From Calonectria ilicicola (taxonomy: Eukaryota; Ascomycota; Sordariomycetes; Hypocreales; Nectriaceae): a stretch of DNA of 64,000 bases. The stretch spans positions 5,270,001 to 5,334,000 of the forward strand of contig CP085830.1 of the NCBI GenBank assembly GCA_020809705.1, in the 5' to 3' direction. Of the stretch, positions 10,871-22,656 are shown piece after piece (position 1 is the first letter of the stretch; every line of letters starts with the position of its first letter). The notes beneath the pieces were generated by a model. That model saw only the letters and a list, made by a program, of their open reading frames with translations, had not been told where the DNA came from and made no database searches. The position numbers were made by a program, and so were the translations under genes.

Positions 10871-13366
10871 TTTGATAGGAATGGTTTCGTTTTCGGTAGT
10901 ATAAATGTGGAATAGAAAAGTGTATTTGTTTTAGTCTGGTAAATAAGTCAAGGAAGTTTTCTCAAAGGATTTGGACGATATTTGTAAGAATCTTCTTTGA
11001 GAACTGGTATATGGCAGATACGGGCAGATTAAGGAGTAATTCATGATACCCACTCACGGCTTCACCGTATATCAAGCCATCTCAACCTAAAATCGTAATC
11101 GGACTTGGCAAGTTCCCGTTAACCGGCCGACCGGGCCGTAGCTGTTGAACTCAACCCAGTCACCAACAATATGGAACAATGAAGGAGTGAGAACGAATCG
11201 TAAACGAACAGAATGAGACCGGGTTAACTTGCACGCCCTGGCTGAACCGTGCACTTCCGCTATTCATGATGCTGCGTTACACGGGGAAACGGTGGGTCGG
11301 AGCTAACATGGTGAATTCGTAGACGTGGTTGACCGCACCCTCCGTGTTGCGATACTCACAAATTCACAGCCAACGAATTCATTTTTAACGATTATAGACA
11401 CTGTATTCCTAGTGCTATTATCTATGTCTAGCTGGATGGACAAGTAGAAGATGGTTATAGCAAGCAGCGATTTGTTGCATATTTTACAAGAGTCATGAGT
11501 CTCACGGCATGGGACGGAAAGTGAGATTAGTTTAATGTATTTTCCAACTAGTGTATTTAAAATTAAGAACAAAATCACCCTTTTTCATGCTCACACCCTC
11601 TTCACATTTAGAAATATGTCGCGGTGTTCTCAATGCCCGATATCCGAATCCAAGTGGGCCATCCGGCAACATCGGAAGTCGACAGAATATCCCTGACAAA
11701 ATTCCAATACTTTATAGGTCCTTGCTTCGGCTTTTGCCATTCCGGTGCCCGAGAAACGTGGAGATAGGTGCGGGGGGGCCGCGCCCTTCCTTGTGCGCCC
11801 TACGGCAAGGCTTTACTGAGATGCTTGATGAAAACTCAATTTCATGAGACTCTTGCGTGTTTCAGCCAGCACAAATACGATCCTCAAGGTTCCAGGAACA
11901 AAATATCATAAACGATGTAAATCTTAAAAGGGTGATGAAAATTATCTGTGGAGACTAGTTGTGGCTGGCCTCGATGGCCTCACGGCCTCAATGCGTTGTC
12001 GCAGCCCCACAGCCAATTGGGGCTGGACCTAGCTATAAAACACATAGTTGACTGCTCTTTATTTCATAGGAATTAAGGCTCTTTCAATCTCTCGTTATGA
12101 CCCAATGACCAAAGTGTGATATTATCAGAATACACTTAATGAGCAGGGCGTACTTAGTTAGTATCGCATACAAAACCTGGGGAAAATAACGTAACAATGC
12201 CGCACAAGAAATAGAGCAGACCGTTTAACCCATGTAAGACGCCTAGATTCCAAAAGATCTTCACAATACCCAGGTGGTCTGAAGACACCGTCTTAAGACG
12301 GTCAAATGAAAGCTGTGGATCGCATTCAGCTACTACTCGCCAGATGCTACATGTTCTCCTCACAATACCATGTAACGGTTTTTTATCCTTAGTTTCATCA
12401 ATATCCTCGTAAAATGAAGCAATATAGGCATGGATTTCATAGCTTAACGATGAGCAATGTACAGTTGGCTCGCGTTTTCTTTCTGAGCTGCAAATTCAAA
12501 TTCAGAGGTTCCAGGCGGGTTTTGTTCAAGGTTATTTACGAGTCTTGGCTGAATCCAGGCAATGGAGGGCACACCAAAAAGGCAGAGTTTATATAATTAG
12601 ATCTAGAATACTTCGGTGCCAGGGATGGTGGTGGGACTGGCATTTCCGGCCACGTCTGCCCATTTGGCGCAGCTGGTGTGACACGAAATCCGGACACGTT
12701 ATGTGAATCCGGCTCCTGCCGATGGAAGCAACTTTACTAAATATTAATGGGGTTAGACCTCTGCTTGAATAAGCATAAAAATAACAATTCGTTGAGAAGT
12801 AAAGGACCCACCCCAGCTGATATGGGACTTTGGGACGAGCAAGCCATTCGCGCGTTGGTAGAAAGCACATGTATGTATGATTTGAACTCAGCCTTGAACA
12901 GAGTCATTAATATGTGGGGGCCAGCCAGAAAGCTTTTTTTTCTCTATCTGCATAATCCTCGTATCGTTGGCCTGCTATGACATGCAGCGCTCCATTTGTC
13001 CAGAAATAGCACGTGGAGTGATCATGACAGCAAAGTCCAGCCCATGCTGACATCAGCCAATTATGCAAATAATGGCAAATCAGTGGCTCTAATTGAGGTT
13101 TACAGCTGCCATAATGGCCGAGGCAGTGTACCCTACATTGTATTCAGCTGAGCCCAGCGCATCCGCTGCATTAAGAATCATATGCAATGATGATGATGAA
13201 GTTTGAGGAGTTTGCCTCATGCTCTTGTTAAGGTCCATGGATAGCAGGTATAAAATTGGACTTCTGCCAAGCGCGTTTTCAGCATATATGCTGCCTCATC
13301 CAACATCGGTCTTTGTGTATTCCCTTCCAAGTTTCAAGCGCCATCTTACGCAACAGCGTAATCATC
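10871..13366. other. Gene-poor stretch of about 2.5 kb
   Basis: No convincing protein gene or RNA gene was found on either strand. Open frames are all below 100 codons and show no family motif. Base composition is ordinary, unlike the AT-rich block further right, so this is probably promoter and spacer sequence or a decayed gene. Confidence 0.5.
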
Positions 13367-13762
13367 ATGCCAAGCAGACTTTCTTCTAAACTATCTTCTG
13401 CCAGAACCTCGCTGGCGCTCCTCAACTGTCCGATGAATGAGGAGGGTATTTGCCAATACAGCAAACTAAAGCGATGCTGCAAAATACATCAGACACGTTG
13501 CTGGTCCCATGCAGTTATACACTTGAAGGAAGAGCAATGTGAACAATGTAATGTTTTTCTATGTCTTGCATTTTTGCCCTCTAAAATAGGTGACTAACCA
13601 TATCCTGCAGGTGCCGCAGAAGCTGAAAATGGTGAAGGTGAAGGAGAAGAAGAGGAGGAAGGCGACGAAGAGGAGGAGGAGGAAGAAGAAGAAGAAGAGG
13701 ATGATGACGAAGATGAAGACGATGAGGAAGAAGAGGAAGAGGAAGAGGAGGAAGAAGACTGA
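13367..13762 (+). CDS. Small Cys/His-rich protein with long acidic tail (110 aa)
   Basis: Two exons (13367-13547, 13611-13762) separated by a 63-nt intron (gtaatg..cctgcag). The N-terminal 61 residues contain nine cysteines and two histidines, including KLKRCCKIHQTRCWSH and EEQCEQC. This arrangement could bind zinc. Splicing then joins a tail of about 45 residues that is almost only Glu and Asp, ending at TGA 13760-13762. The purine-only repeat coding for the tail also gives a Lys/Arg-rich shadow in another frame, which I discounted because splicing links the acidic frame to a plausible upstream exon. Acidic tails are common in nuclear histone- or DNA-associated proteins. Function unknown. 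Confidence 0.5.
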
Positions 13763-13955
13763 GGAAATGGAAAGCGCTAATGCGTCTTGATAGCTATAAT
13801 GATGAATTCAGTTAGCGCACCCGTCTATGACGTGATTGATAGTTTCACCAAACTGGCCTCCGCAGCGCGAAATAATGAATAAAGTCACACGGCCAAGCAT
13901 AATACGAGACTTTGTATAAATACTCGCTCAATATCATTTTTATTTCACTACTTAC

Positions 13956-15026
13956 TTGTTTCTTTTCTCCTCCTTTTTGAGTCACTTGTTATCTCAGTCT
14001 TATCTCTCCGAGCAGCCAAATGCCAAGTATGCGGTGACAGGGGGCACGATAATTGCTTTGTGGTGGCTTTCAGTGGCGCTTTCTATCTACACCATTGGCC
14101 ATGTCCGCGGCTTCTACAAATTGGTATCCACTTGGTGGATGAATCCCGCGAACCAGAGTCGACCCGGTAAGTTGAATTGCACTGGGCGTTGCCTATCAAG
14201 CCGTCATGTCTCAGTTCGTAGTTTGCGGTTTATAACTGAAGAGCAACCCCCCCTTTCAGTGCGTTCGTTCTCATCTTTCAACGATTATTCAGTCATGAGA
14301 ATCCATCACTTGCTTACTTGGGGGTTTCTCTCCTCCCCGTCTCCGAGCCAAACCGATAAAGAAATTCACCTTCAGTGGCCCATTTGCGACCGTGACGCGC
14401 AAACAGTTCTCCAAAAGCTTGGTGAGCCGATTCGCGACCCATACAAATCGAACCCTATAGTTTACTATGATACTCTTCCTCCGACTCACTTGCAACAAGG
14501 TGTCATGTTTCGCACCAAAGTAAACAAGGGCGAATCAGCCTCTGTCATCAAAGTTCGCTTCAACGAGGAGCAGAGTCACGTCCCAAACGCCGCATCCTGT
14601 GTCTGGGATAGATATGGTGACAACGTCACATACACATGCGGTGAGAGATCGTCTTTGCTCAAAGCTGGCTCAGGTCTATGGAGCAGCGATCAAATGAGCT
14701 TTGCAGAGCTGTACGACCATGTCAACTGGGACGACTTGGTCCCTTTCGGTCCATATCCAGATGGCAAATGGAAGATCAAGATACTTGGGTACAAGGCAAA
14801 ACTCGACGACGTGGTAGCGGGGAAAATGCATCTGATGGAGATTGAGTTGGCTGTCCCAAAGGCTGGGTCGGAGGATGTTTATCAACAAATTACCCAGTAC
14901 TTGGTAGATCGAGGCGTAACATTGTGTGATCCTCAAGCACCAAAGACACTAAGACTATTTCACGCCATGGGGTATCTGAATATGAATGAAGACTCGACGA
15001 TGAATAACCCGAGCGAAGAATTGTAG
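13956..15026 (+). CDS. Unrecognised protein with N-terminal membrane segment
   Basis: The frame is open from 13956 to a stop at 15024-15026. A 93-nt in-frame intron (14167-14259, gtaagt..tttcag) is likely, leaving about 325 aa. A hydrophobic stretch, TIIALWWLSVALSIYTIG, would be a single membrane anchor; the soluble part that follows has two or more possible N-glycosylation sites such as NVTY. The start is unresolved: the first in-frame ATG is 14139, after the membrane segment. A 39-nt first exon from ATG 13875 spliced at 13914-13997 would join in frame. The pattern YYDTLPPTHLQQGVMFRTKV with later VIKVRF faintly recalls CYTH/triphosphate-tunnel folds, but I would not rely on this. Confidence 0.5.
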   Translation: MFLFSSFLSHLLSQSYLSEQPNAKYAVTGGTIIALWWLSVALSIYTIGHVRGFYKLVSTWWMNPANQSRPGKLNCTGRCLSSRHVSVRSLRFITEEQPPLSVRSFSSFNDYSVMRIHHLLTWGFLSSPSPSQTDKEIHLQWPICDRDAQTVLQKLGEPIRDPYKSNPIVYYDTLPPTHLQQGVMFRTKVNKGESASVIKVRFNEEQSHVPNAASCVWDRYGDNVTYTCGERSSLLKAGSGLWSSDQMSFAELYDHVNWDDLVPFGPYPDGKWKIKILGYKAKLDDVVAGKMHLMEIELAVPKAGSEDVYQQITQYLVDRGVTLCDPQAPKTLRLFHAMGYLNMNEDSTMNNPSEEL

Positions 15027-15409
15027 ACAAACACTATCACCGAGATGAGAATTCATCGTAATAGCGACACTCAAAATCGCACAATCAATAGCTAGTGCTC
15101 GTGTCTTTGGCGAGAGCAGCCACTATCCTCTTGTAATAAAATGACATATATTTATTAAGCTTGTGTGGCTTTGAATGAGCATATGGAAACTTCCCAGATA
15201 TACTTTTGCATGTATGAACTACAAAAGCGACAGTATCCATATGCTGAGCAGTTCCAACGAACTAATCGCCCCAGGCTCTCAATAAGATGGAAAAACAGAA
15301 AACACACGACTTTTTGCATTTTATTTACTAAATGTACTTGTTCATCTTTTGGACCACTGTTGTAGGGTATACCCATTTACGTCCCCCATTTCCCAATTCT
15401 AAAATCCGT

Positions 15410-16549
15410 CTATGCGAAACAGAAGCCCAACGTCATTAAGATTATGGTCGCAGCTGAAGGCCAAAGGGAAGGTTTGTTCAATCCCATGGCATTGCTGCTG
15501 TCATTTTCGCTTGAGGAGTCGCCGCTGCTGCCATTGCTGCTGCTTGATTCACTGTCATTAGAATCCTTCTCTCCATCCAGTTGCATTCCAAAATTGGCGG
15601 CCGTAAATGTAACATTCCCCTTCGATAGCCACGTTTCCGTGCCGAATTCCACAACGCCGACGTAGGGATCCTTCGGTAGGTCATCCGGGACATCAGGGTG
15701 ATTGTGGGCTTGCTTGAGAATGTACTGAAACAGAGGGTAAAAATCTTCATCCAGTGAGAGAACGTCCTCGCCATCACGGGTAACGGCAGTAAAGACGTGA
15801 GTGCCTCCAGAATTTTTCCCATAGTAAAGAGAACTAAACAAAGAAAATTAGCCACCTGTTAGTTGGAGTCATATCCGGGGCCGTCTTACAAATCTGTCTT
15901 CCCCAGTGTCACGTTGGAGAGAAGCGTGCCATTCTCTCGGCCAAGCCACCATGGATCTCCCACGCTACCCAGCCATACCATGAACTCGATGGCCGCGTCC
16001 TGGGCAGAAAATGACTTTTCGCTGTCATTATCAAGAAAAAAGTCCCACGCGGCGTTGGCTTGAGTACTGTTCTTGGTGAGCTCCTCCTTGTTCTTGTTCC
16101 AGACAGATTTTGTAAAAGTGCGCGGTGGCGTGCTGGGATTGCCTGGAGTCATGATCCAATCGGTTGATAGGCGAATGGATTTGAGCTTGCTGAGGCGCAT
16201 GGGAAGGTCTTCACTCCCGAAGCGCACGTATGGAAACGAGTGAACATCTTGAATGCTGGTGCTCCAATTCCATGTCGCGTCATAGGCCGGGGTGCTGTTA
16301 TCGACTTTCATGCAGACGAAGCCATCCTTTGGGCTCTTTTCATTCCATGCATTGGGATAATCTTGGGGCGCAAAGTCAGCCAGGTAATCCTCTTCAGGTT
16401 GGCTTCAACAAATAGTGCTCACAGTGAAGAGGGCTAGTATCTGCGCCATATGCCTGCTTGCCGCAGATTGTGGCGTCATATTTGGCCTGCACAGGCCAGA
16501 CACCCAAGATCAGCACTGCAACAGTGCTGAAACTCGCAACCAGCTTCAT
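15410..16549 (-). CDS. GH12 endo-beta-1,4-glucanase-like protein, GPI-anchored
   Basis: Three exons (16549-16423, 16361-15890, 15833-15410), introns of 61 and 56 nt, encode 340 aa. A signal peptide covers about residues 1-22. The glycoside hydrolase family 12 core follows. Glu168 in DAAIEFMVWLG aligns with the nucleophile of the family motif. Glu266 in VEFGTETW aligns with the acid/base Glu. NVTFTAANFGM is the usual last strand. Unlike most secreted GH12 enzymes, the protein continues with a Ser/Asn-rich linker of about 30 residues and a hydrophobic C-terminus (PSLWPSAATIILMTLGFCFA), the layout of a GPI anchor signal. The family cleaves xyloglucan or mixed beta-glucans. Surface anchoring suggests action at the fungus's own wall or on substrate held at the hyphal surface. 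Confidence 0.85.
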
Positions 16550-17219
16550 GGCAAAAAATACGACAGCACTCTCCCCACGATGCAGGAAAACACCTCAATT
16601 GATGGGGATGAAAATTCTACTTTTCCTTGCAGCAGAAAGGCGGGTTTTTGGCAAAAAATGTGCAATGTGTCCGACGCGATTGCGCCCCAATGAGTACCTT
16701 GGCAGCAGGGTTGGCAAATCTTGGTACCCTTGGCGCAACCACCCTGACAACTGGACGAAATTAAATGAGAGATGGATGGGAGAAGCTCTGGGTTACAGTC
16801 TGGTATTGGAGGAAAGCTACCAAATAAAGAAAAACACAGAAAAGGTGGGCACTGGACAGCTCGCCTCACCCAGAGCATTGGACATGGGCATGATTTGAGT
16901 TAAAGCACATTGTTTGTGACTGGGAGATGAATATTGTTGATATTTTCTCGATTTAGAGACAGGCAAATACAAGTGAAACGAGCGATCGGAGAGGGTGGTG
17001 GGTCAATGACGATGGATTGCGCAACACGCGCAGTCTTAGTAATAATAAACCTGGCTCAAGTTGAGACGTGGACGCGGGGGATTTTCTCGCGGCACGCAGT
17101 TGCCGACTGGCTCATCTCTCTTATCGCGATAATGGAACCTCATCCCATCTAGAAGATGTAGGGATATTCCCGAATAGTCTTGTTGTACATACACGTCGAT
17201 ATAATACCACCCACCGGGA
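16550..17219. other. Intergenic, no gene seen
   Basis: About 670 bp upstream of the GH12 gene and downstream of the F-box gene. Overlapping short frames on both strands lack signatures. It should contain the GH12 promoter. Confidence 0.55.
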
Positions 17220-18860
17220 CTAGTTCCCATAGGGCCAGGTTGAACCTTTGCAATACCCCAACCGCACCAAGTCGTTAAAGTGGGCCCAAGGCCGCTCATG
17301 AGCTGGCTCAAATGCATCCTTCTCAATCCCTCGGCCATAGTTGATAAAGTTGTAGTTGACTGGTGGGCCTTCTGTTCCGAAAGGATTCTCGCCCTCGCCA
17401 TACAAAAACTCTTCCACCTCCTTGTCCACCCAGACACCTCTTCCGGGGTACTTGAGGCCATTCTGCGTTCCTATCGAAATCCTAGGTCGTTCGTCGTCTG
17501 GGCGGTCGCGCCAGTCTAGCGTTTTCGCCATGCCAGCCAGCAATTCCTTGTGATTGCCGTCGTGGATCCTCAGAAAACTCAGTTCCACAGAGCGCAGTGT
17601 CGGCGGTAGTGCGCCAAGGAAAGCTAGCAGATCGTGCAGTTTAACAAGAAAGTTGGACAGGCCAAAATGCCGAAGCTTTGGCCATTCATTAATAGGGAAT
17701 ATCATGCGCAAAGGAGTGGGTTTTGTTTCCGGACCCAGGTCGAAATTAAGCATAGGGTTGGCTGCATCGGCTGAAATGCTAAAGTGCTCCATATCAGTAG
17801 CATGTGCGAGCGCGGTTCGCAAGCGACCATTTCGGAACGAATGCCAGCCCGAGTCTCCGGCGAGGACGATCAGGGGCAGATCCAGGCGGCGAAAGTTGGG
17901 CTGCTCGAGCAGAGCGCAGAGCTGGTCGTACTCTGGGCAGGGCTTGTCGAAGATGCTGCCGTGAAGACCGGTTTGAAGCTGGTTGGTATTAAGCACCAAC
18001 TCGGAGACGTTGTGGTCTTCTTTTGCAAGTGCATCAAGCACAACTCGAACTCCCCGCCAATTCTCCTTCTCGCGCTCGCTAGACTCTGACCAAGATTTAA
18101 AACATCCTGCTTGGGAGTCAGTGAACGGCAAGATTGCCCATCCTCGGGGGATAAAGTAGTTGAATCCGGTAGGGAACTCTCGAATCATGGGCGTTCTGTA
18201 TTGCGGTGTGTACAGCCAGCCGTGGGCAGCAGGCGTTACTGTGATTCTCTTGAGGGCTGGGAAGCGGCGCAATCCTGTCGAAAGGGCAGCAATGTCGCGA
18301 CCGCCCTCAATGGTAATGCGTTGCTGCTTTAAAAGCTTTTGGTAGATGATCCATGATTTGGATAGAGGGAGCTGGTTTTCAATCTGTTTTTTCCGTTCCG
18401 CGTGTTCCGGCAAATCGTCCAAGTCATCACCCTTCCTGAAGCCAATCTCCTTGAGATGCATCTCACAAACATGCTTGAACCAGGCCGGGCATCCCATATC
18501 TATATCGTAGGGCTTGCAGTCTTCAGGGAATCCCAATTCTCTTGCATTTGGGTCCCCAGAGTGAAAGCGTGCATCATCCCAGACGATTTCCTTGACGCTT
18601 TTGCGGAGAACATCGTGCCTCGCAATCTCGAGAAATACCTGAATATCGCGAGGGTTGGCTGACAGGAAGACTCGGTCAATGCGTGGAAGCACTCTGCTTG
18701 CCAACTCGGAGCACACCAGGCGCAGATTTTTAATGTCGCCGTGATCCAGATGCGACCGCACAAAAGCCAGGACTTCACTGGGTAGTCGATGGAGGCATGT
18801 CCGCCTCTCGATTGATCCTTCGCCCTCGCTTGATGATACGCAGGGCCCTTTCGACTCCAT
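17220..18860 (-). CDS. F-box domain protein (546 aa)
   Basis: A single exon. I chose ATG 18860 (MESKGPC) because the longer frame from 18899 begins with TTG. Residues about 20-65 form an F-box: LHRLPSEVLAFVRSHL, then LKNLRLVCSELA-like spacing (IKNLRLVCSELASRVLPRI). It is followed by VFLSANPRDIQVFLEIA, a junction common in fungal F-box proteins with degenerate leucine-rich C-termini. F-box proteins bridge Skp1 of the SCF ubiquitin ligase to substrates. The C-terminal 450 residues contain repeated short Leu-rich elements, for example LRHFGLSNFLVKLHDLLAFL and LRSVELSFLRI, which may form the substrate surface. The target cannot be inferred. Confidence 0.82.
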   Translation of the reverse strand: MESKGPCVSSSEGEGSIERRTCLHRLPSEVLAFVRSHLDHGDIKNLRLVCSELASRVLPRIDRVFLSANPRDIQVFLEIARHDVLRKSVKEIVWDDARFHSGDPNARELGFPEDCKPYDIDMGCPAWFKHVCEMHLKEIGFRKGDDLDDLPEHAERKKQIENQLPLSKSWIIYQKLLKQQRITIEGGRDIAALSTGLRRFPALKRITVTPAAHGWLYTPQYRTPMIREFPTGFNYFIPRGWAILPFTDSQAGCFKSWSESSEREKENWRGVRVVLDALAKEDHNVSELVLNTNQLQTGLHGSIFDKPCPEYDQLCALLEQPNFRRLDLPLIVLAGDSGWHSFRNGRLRTALAHATDMEHFSISADAANPMLNFDLGPETKPTPLRMIFPINEWPKLRHFGLSNFLVKLHDLLAFLGALPPTLRSVELSFLRIHDGNHKELLAGMAKTLDWRDRPDDERPRISIGTQNGLKYPGRGVWVDKEVEEFLYGEGENPFGTEGPPVNYNFINYGRGIEKDAFEPAHERPWAHFNDLVRLGYCKGSTWPYGN

Positions 18861-19775
18861 GGCCACAAATGTCGCCCGACCAGGAGCTAGAATGAACAAA
18901 AGTCGTTGGGGAAGACGGACTAGATGAGAGCCAGGTGTTCACAGGAGAGCGAAAACGGCCGGTTAGTGCCATGATTGACTACCGACTAACAACGCCAACA
19001 AGTACCGAAACGCTTGGGCCACCAACGCCACAACGGAAGCGATGGTTGCGGTTGAATTTGACAAGAAACGATCAATTTGTTGGGTGCAAAGATGATGGAT
19101 ATCAAGGGACATGGCATTATACGGGAGCAGAGGACAAATGGACAAATGGAAGGGAAAATGGTTCAATTCGTTATGTTACAAGATTATTTTGTTGATACAT
19201 GCTGAGCTTTGGGAGACGCTTCTGGCCCTGAATCATATCATGACTGGCTGCGACTCTCACAATATGCGAGGCGAGAGTTTGCCGCTTTTGCCAGTCATTC
19301 ATTCGATCGCCACCATTCGGTGCTTGGGCCAGCCGCTCCAAAAAATAAGGGGTTGTAGTGGGTGGGAGACACGCCAGCTCCACTATTGATCTGCTGCAGT
19401 GGATAATTTAGGAGCTCGCCCTCTGTATCGCGTCATGGCGATGCGGTGGTGCCCGGCGAGACCCGAGATCTGTTGTATTCCCTGCGCCTCAGATTTATTG
19501 ATCCAACCTCCAACTTGCCCTGTCCCTTCACGAGCTGTTTCTCAGCTATTCATCGGGCTCGAATTTTGCGTGATGCGTGCGGCATCCAGCGGGTTCTTCT
19601 TTTGTTAAGCGCAGCTTCCATCTCTTGCTAGCTCCAGCTTTGCTTGTCGTGAAATTATGCGAAAATAGCGTCCATCATTAATTTTTGACACCGTCTGGAA
19701 AGAAATGGGATTAGTACGGTCATGGTGCAAATAAATAGACCCGCCAGGTGCTCGCCCTTCAACCATACCTTTTGT
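18861..19775. other. Intergenic, no gene seen
   Basis: About 0.9 kb between the F-box gene's 5' end and the 3' end of the PhiA-like gene. It has ordinary base composition, no frame with recognisable coding and no RNA gene. Confidence 0.5.
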
Positions 19776-20419
19776 TTAGTACAGGCGAAGCAGCATCTTG
19801 TGCGGATACACGCAGCTGTTGGGGCTTGCGTTTTCAACCACACGGGCAGAGATTGTGAGACAGGTCTGCAGCACAGACGCGGTCATGGTGCCTGTGTTGA
19901 TCCAGAGAGCCCAAGATTGGCCCGGTCGGGGACAAGCGACGAAATTGAAGTTGTTAAAGGAAAGATCTCCAGATGCATCAATTTTCCAGCCCGTTAGCTC
20001 AGCGTTGGCGGGGGCCGACTGCTCGCCGGTGATGTAGCCTATTCTACCGAGGCCTAAAAAGCGTCAAGTCAGCCATTCTGTTGGTCAAAAGCCGGAAGAT
20101 GTCGCAAAGTACCTCCAGAGCGCTGCACGTACACCTGCTGAGGTGTTCGCCCGGCCGAATACAAATACAAGCCGCCGTCCTTGACGTAAAAAGTCGCATC
20201 GCCGCTGAACTCGGAGTCGCAATCGGCTGTGGGTCTCTCGCGCCGGAGGAAGAGTGTGCTGTCGACGGCGTTGAAGCTGCTGTCATCAATCTCGCTTCCG
20301 ATAATCTTGGCCCGGAGGTTGAAGGCTGATGGTGTGGATCCGAGCGTGGCTTGCTGGTTGATGGCCGAAGCCAGGCCCGATGCAAACAGCTGGAATGTGA
20401 AGAGGATCCCGAACTTCAT
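19776..20419 (-). CDS. PhiA-like secreted cell-wall protein
   Basis: Two exons (20419-20113, 20053-19776; 59-nt intron) encode 194 aa. A signal peptide covers about residues 1-19. The mature protein starts with FNLRAKIIGSEIDDSSFNAV, has central LYLYSAGRTPQQVYVQRSG, and ends with GWKIDASGDLSFNN, FVACPRPGQSWALWIN and a Cys-rich ISARVVENASPNSCVYP segment. This order, including GW..D..G.L.F and the ACP..W motif, matches the fungal PhiA/cell-wall protein group, which is abundant in conidial and phialide walls. It is the last intact gene before the repeat block. Confidence 0.75.
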
Positions 20420-21464
20420 GGTGGCTGGCTGTCAAGCAAGTATCGTCATTGGAGAGGTCTCGAAAACTGGGCTCGATCGCGACCATGAGCCATTATGTAT
20501 GAATCCCTCCTCGTCCAAACGAGCTCGTCTGTGGGGCGTAGCATCAACCAAAACAACACAACCAACACGGCCGAGGGCCACCCCACAAGATGCAGAAGAT
20601 GGAGACTGGACACGAATGCGTTCCTGAATTCGAGGCCGTGGCCCGGTTCTGATTCGACGATATTTCCCGATATACCTGCTCCGGATCTTGGCTGCCGCAA
20701 CACATACGCAAGCACCAATGAGGCCGTACGACCAGCTTAAGTCATCTCATGTCACTTTACGAAAACGGCCACGGCGCGATCCGTGCCTGGCAATGGAGGC
20801 CACAGCCACAGCCCTCATCGCGAATCGGCCATCGCCTCCTCTGGCCCTGGCGCGCCTTGTCAAACCTCTCACAGTGAGCCAATATCTGTGCGCTGGGCTT
20901 TGCACGTCGTAATGAGACCAGCCAGAGTGGAGAGGGGGCAACGGGAAGCCCACTATTTTTGGCAATCCAGCGTGATGCTGTCGTTTCCTGGCTGCTATTT
21001 TGGACATATAGCCGAAAGGGACTCCAGCGCCCTACATTTATTGAATCAAGGACATGTCTTGGCAGGTTTGGGCTGAAAACCCCACGATTGATTCCATTCC
21101 CATCCAATTCTTTCAACGGCAAACGCAGCAGCGAGGCTGGCCTAGATGACATGACATGTGCACATCATCTCGGTCGGAAGCCCAGTGCCGGAACGGGTCG
21201 TGTCCTGCCCCAAGGGGGTGGCGTAGACCAACTAGCGCATCCAGGGTTTCGGCAACCGGCCCACAGAGTTTGCTTGCTTCGAAGCCAAATAAATAGGGCC
21301 TTTGTCCAAGCGAGGGTCAGGTTTGACGCTGCGCAAGATGTTTATGGCCATTTGAGATTGGAATATTGTGTGCGCTGTCCCACAATAATTGTTGTACGAG
21401 CCTTTCTATTCCACAACTTTATCATTAGAAGGTAATAGTGGCATTAGACTGAGACAACTCCAAT
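20420..21464. other. Spacer next to the repeat block
   Basis: About 1 kb upstream of the PhiA-like gene. Base composition is normal up to the transposon border at 21465. Several 70-160 codon frames overlap on both strands, but none has a motif or convincing splice structure, so I list no gene. Confidence 0.5.
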
Positions 21465-21466
21465 TA

Positions 21467-21504
21467 CCGTAAAATCTCACGAAATTCGTCCATGCTGTGG
21501 AGCC
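21467..21504 (+). repeat. Left 38-bp TIR of E0
   Basis: Identical over 38 bp to the reverse complement of 55168-55205 and preceded by TA. Weaker similarity continues inward for about 20 bp (gtggcttgg against ctgggcttg). Confidence 0.9.
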
Positions 21505-22656
21505 GTGGCTTGGATTAGTAACCACGGATAACATCCACACCAAGCTACTATAGGAAAATTATCTGCCGATCCTTTTAGCCGCAATATTATTGATACCTCT
21601 TCTCCCGACCTTATGATGAGCTATTTTTAATGTAGCTATTTACATTTGGTTATGTCTCTTGAGGAGGCTGACTTGAATGTTATTATGCCTTAATAATTGG
21701 GCTTAAAGCTGAAGTTGTTGTTAGAGTGGCTATATTGGGTTTTAAAGTTAATTTAATATAAGAAATAAAATTATTTTAAAGCTTATAAATTAAAAGTATT
21801 AATATTTTTATATTATTATTATATTTATAATTTAAATTTTTATTTAATTAATATATATAATAAGCATACATTGTAGATAAGTATATGTTGCATTTTCCAC
21901 CACCCCTATTTTTAATTTAAGATAAAAACATTATAAGGCATTTAATTAATTAAAATTAATTACTATTCTCTTCTTTAAAGATCTTAATAACTACCTAACA
22001 TATCCTTATATTATAATCAGTCTTGCTGTAAGTCCTATAGTACCTTTTATCTAATTACATTAACTTCCCTTAATTATTACTTTTTAATAATTCTGCCTAT
22101 ATTTATGTATTTGTATTTATTTAATTAATTACTTCTTATACACTAGTTATTATTATTATCTTTTTATTTTATAATTTGGTTCTTTTTAATCTATAATATT
22201 TATTAAGTATTTTATTTATTTATTAAAGATCTTATATTTTAGCTTTTATTAATACTATCTTATATATAATTATTTTTATTTTTTAAAAAGTAATTATAAT
22301 ATCTTAATAATAGATTTTAAAGAGATACTTTATAATCTTCTAATTTATCTTTTAAAATACTTAGACTAAGAGCTAGTCTTAGTAATATTCCTTGGAGTCT
22401 TTAAAGCTTAAAAATTAATAAGCTTAACTATTTAATTAAAGGGTATTAGAGTTTATAGTTATATATTAAACTTTAATATAATATTTTCTATATCTAAAGG
22501 ATAAAGCTTAACTTCTTTAAATCCTACTTAAATATTCTTTTTTATAATAGTAGCATTATATATATTATAAAAGGCTAAAAAGAAGTTAGATTTTAAAATA
22601 TAGGTTATAGAGCATCTAATTAAATACTCTATTTCTTTCCTATATACTATTTTTAA

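Noticed and set aside
13590..13790. Lys/Arg-rich 66-aa frame.
   Set aside because: Shadow of the Glu/Asp-coding purine tract. The acidic frame is the one that splices to an upstream exon with ATG.
18861..18899. Longer start for the F-box protein.
   Set aside because: The upstream codon at 18899 is TTG, not ATG.
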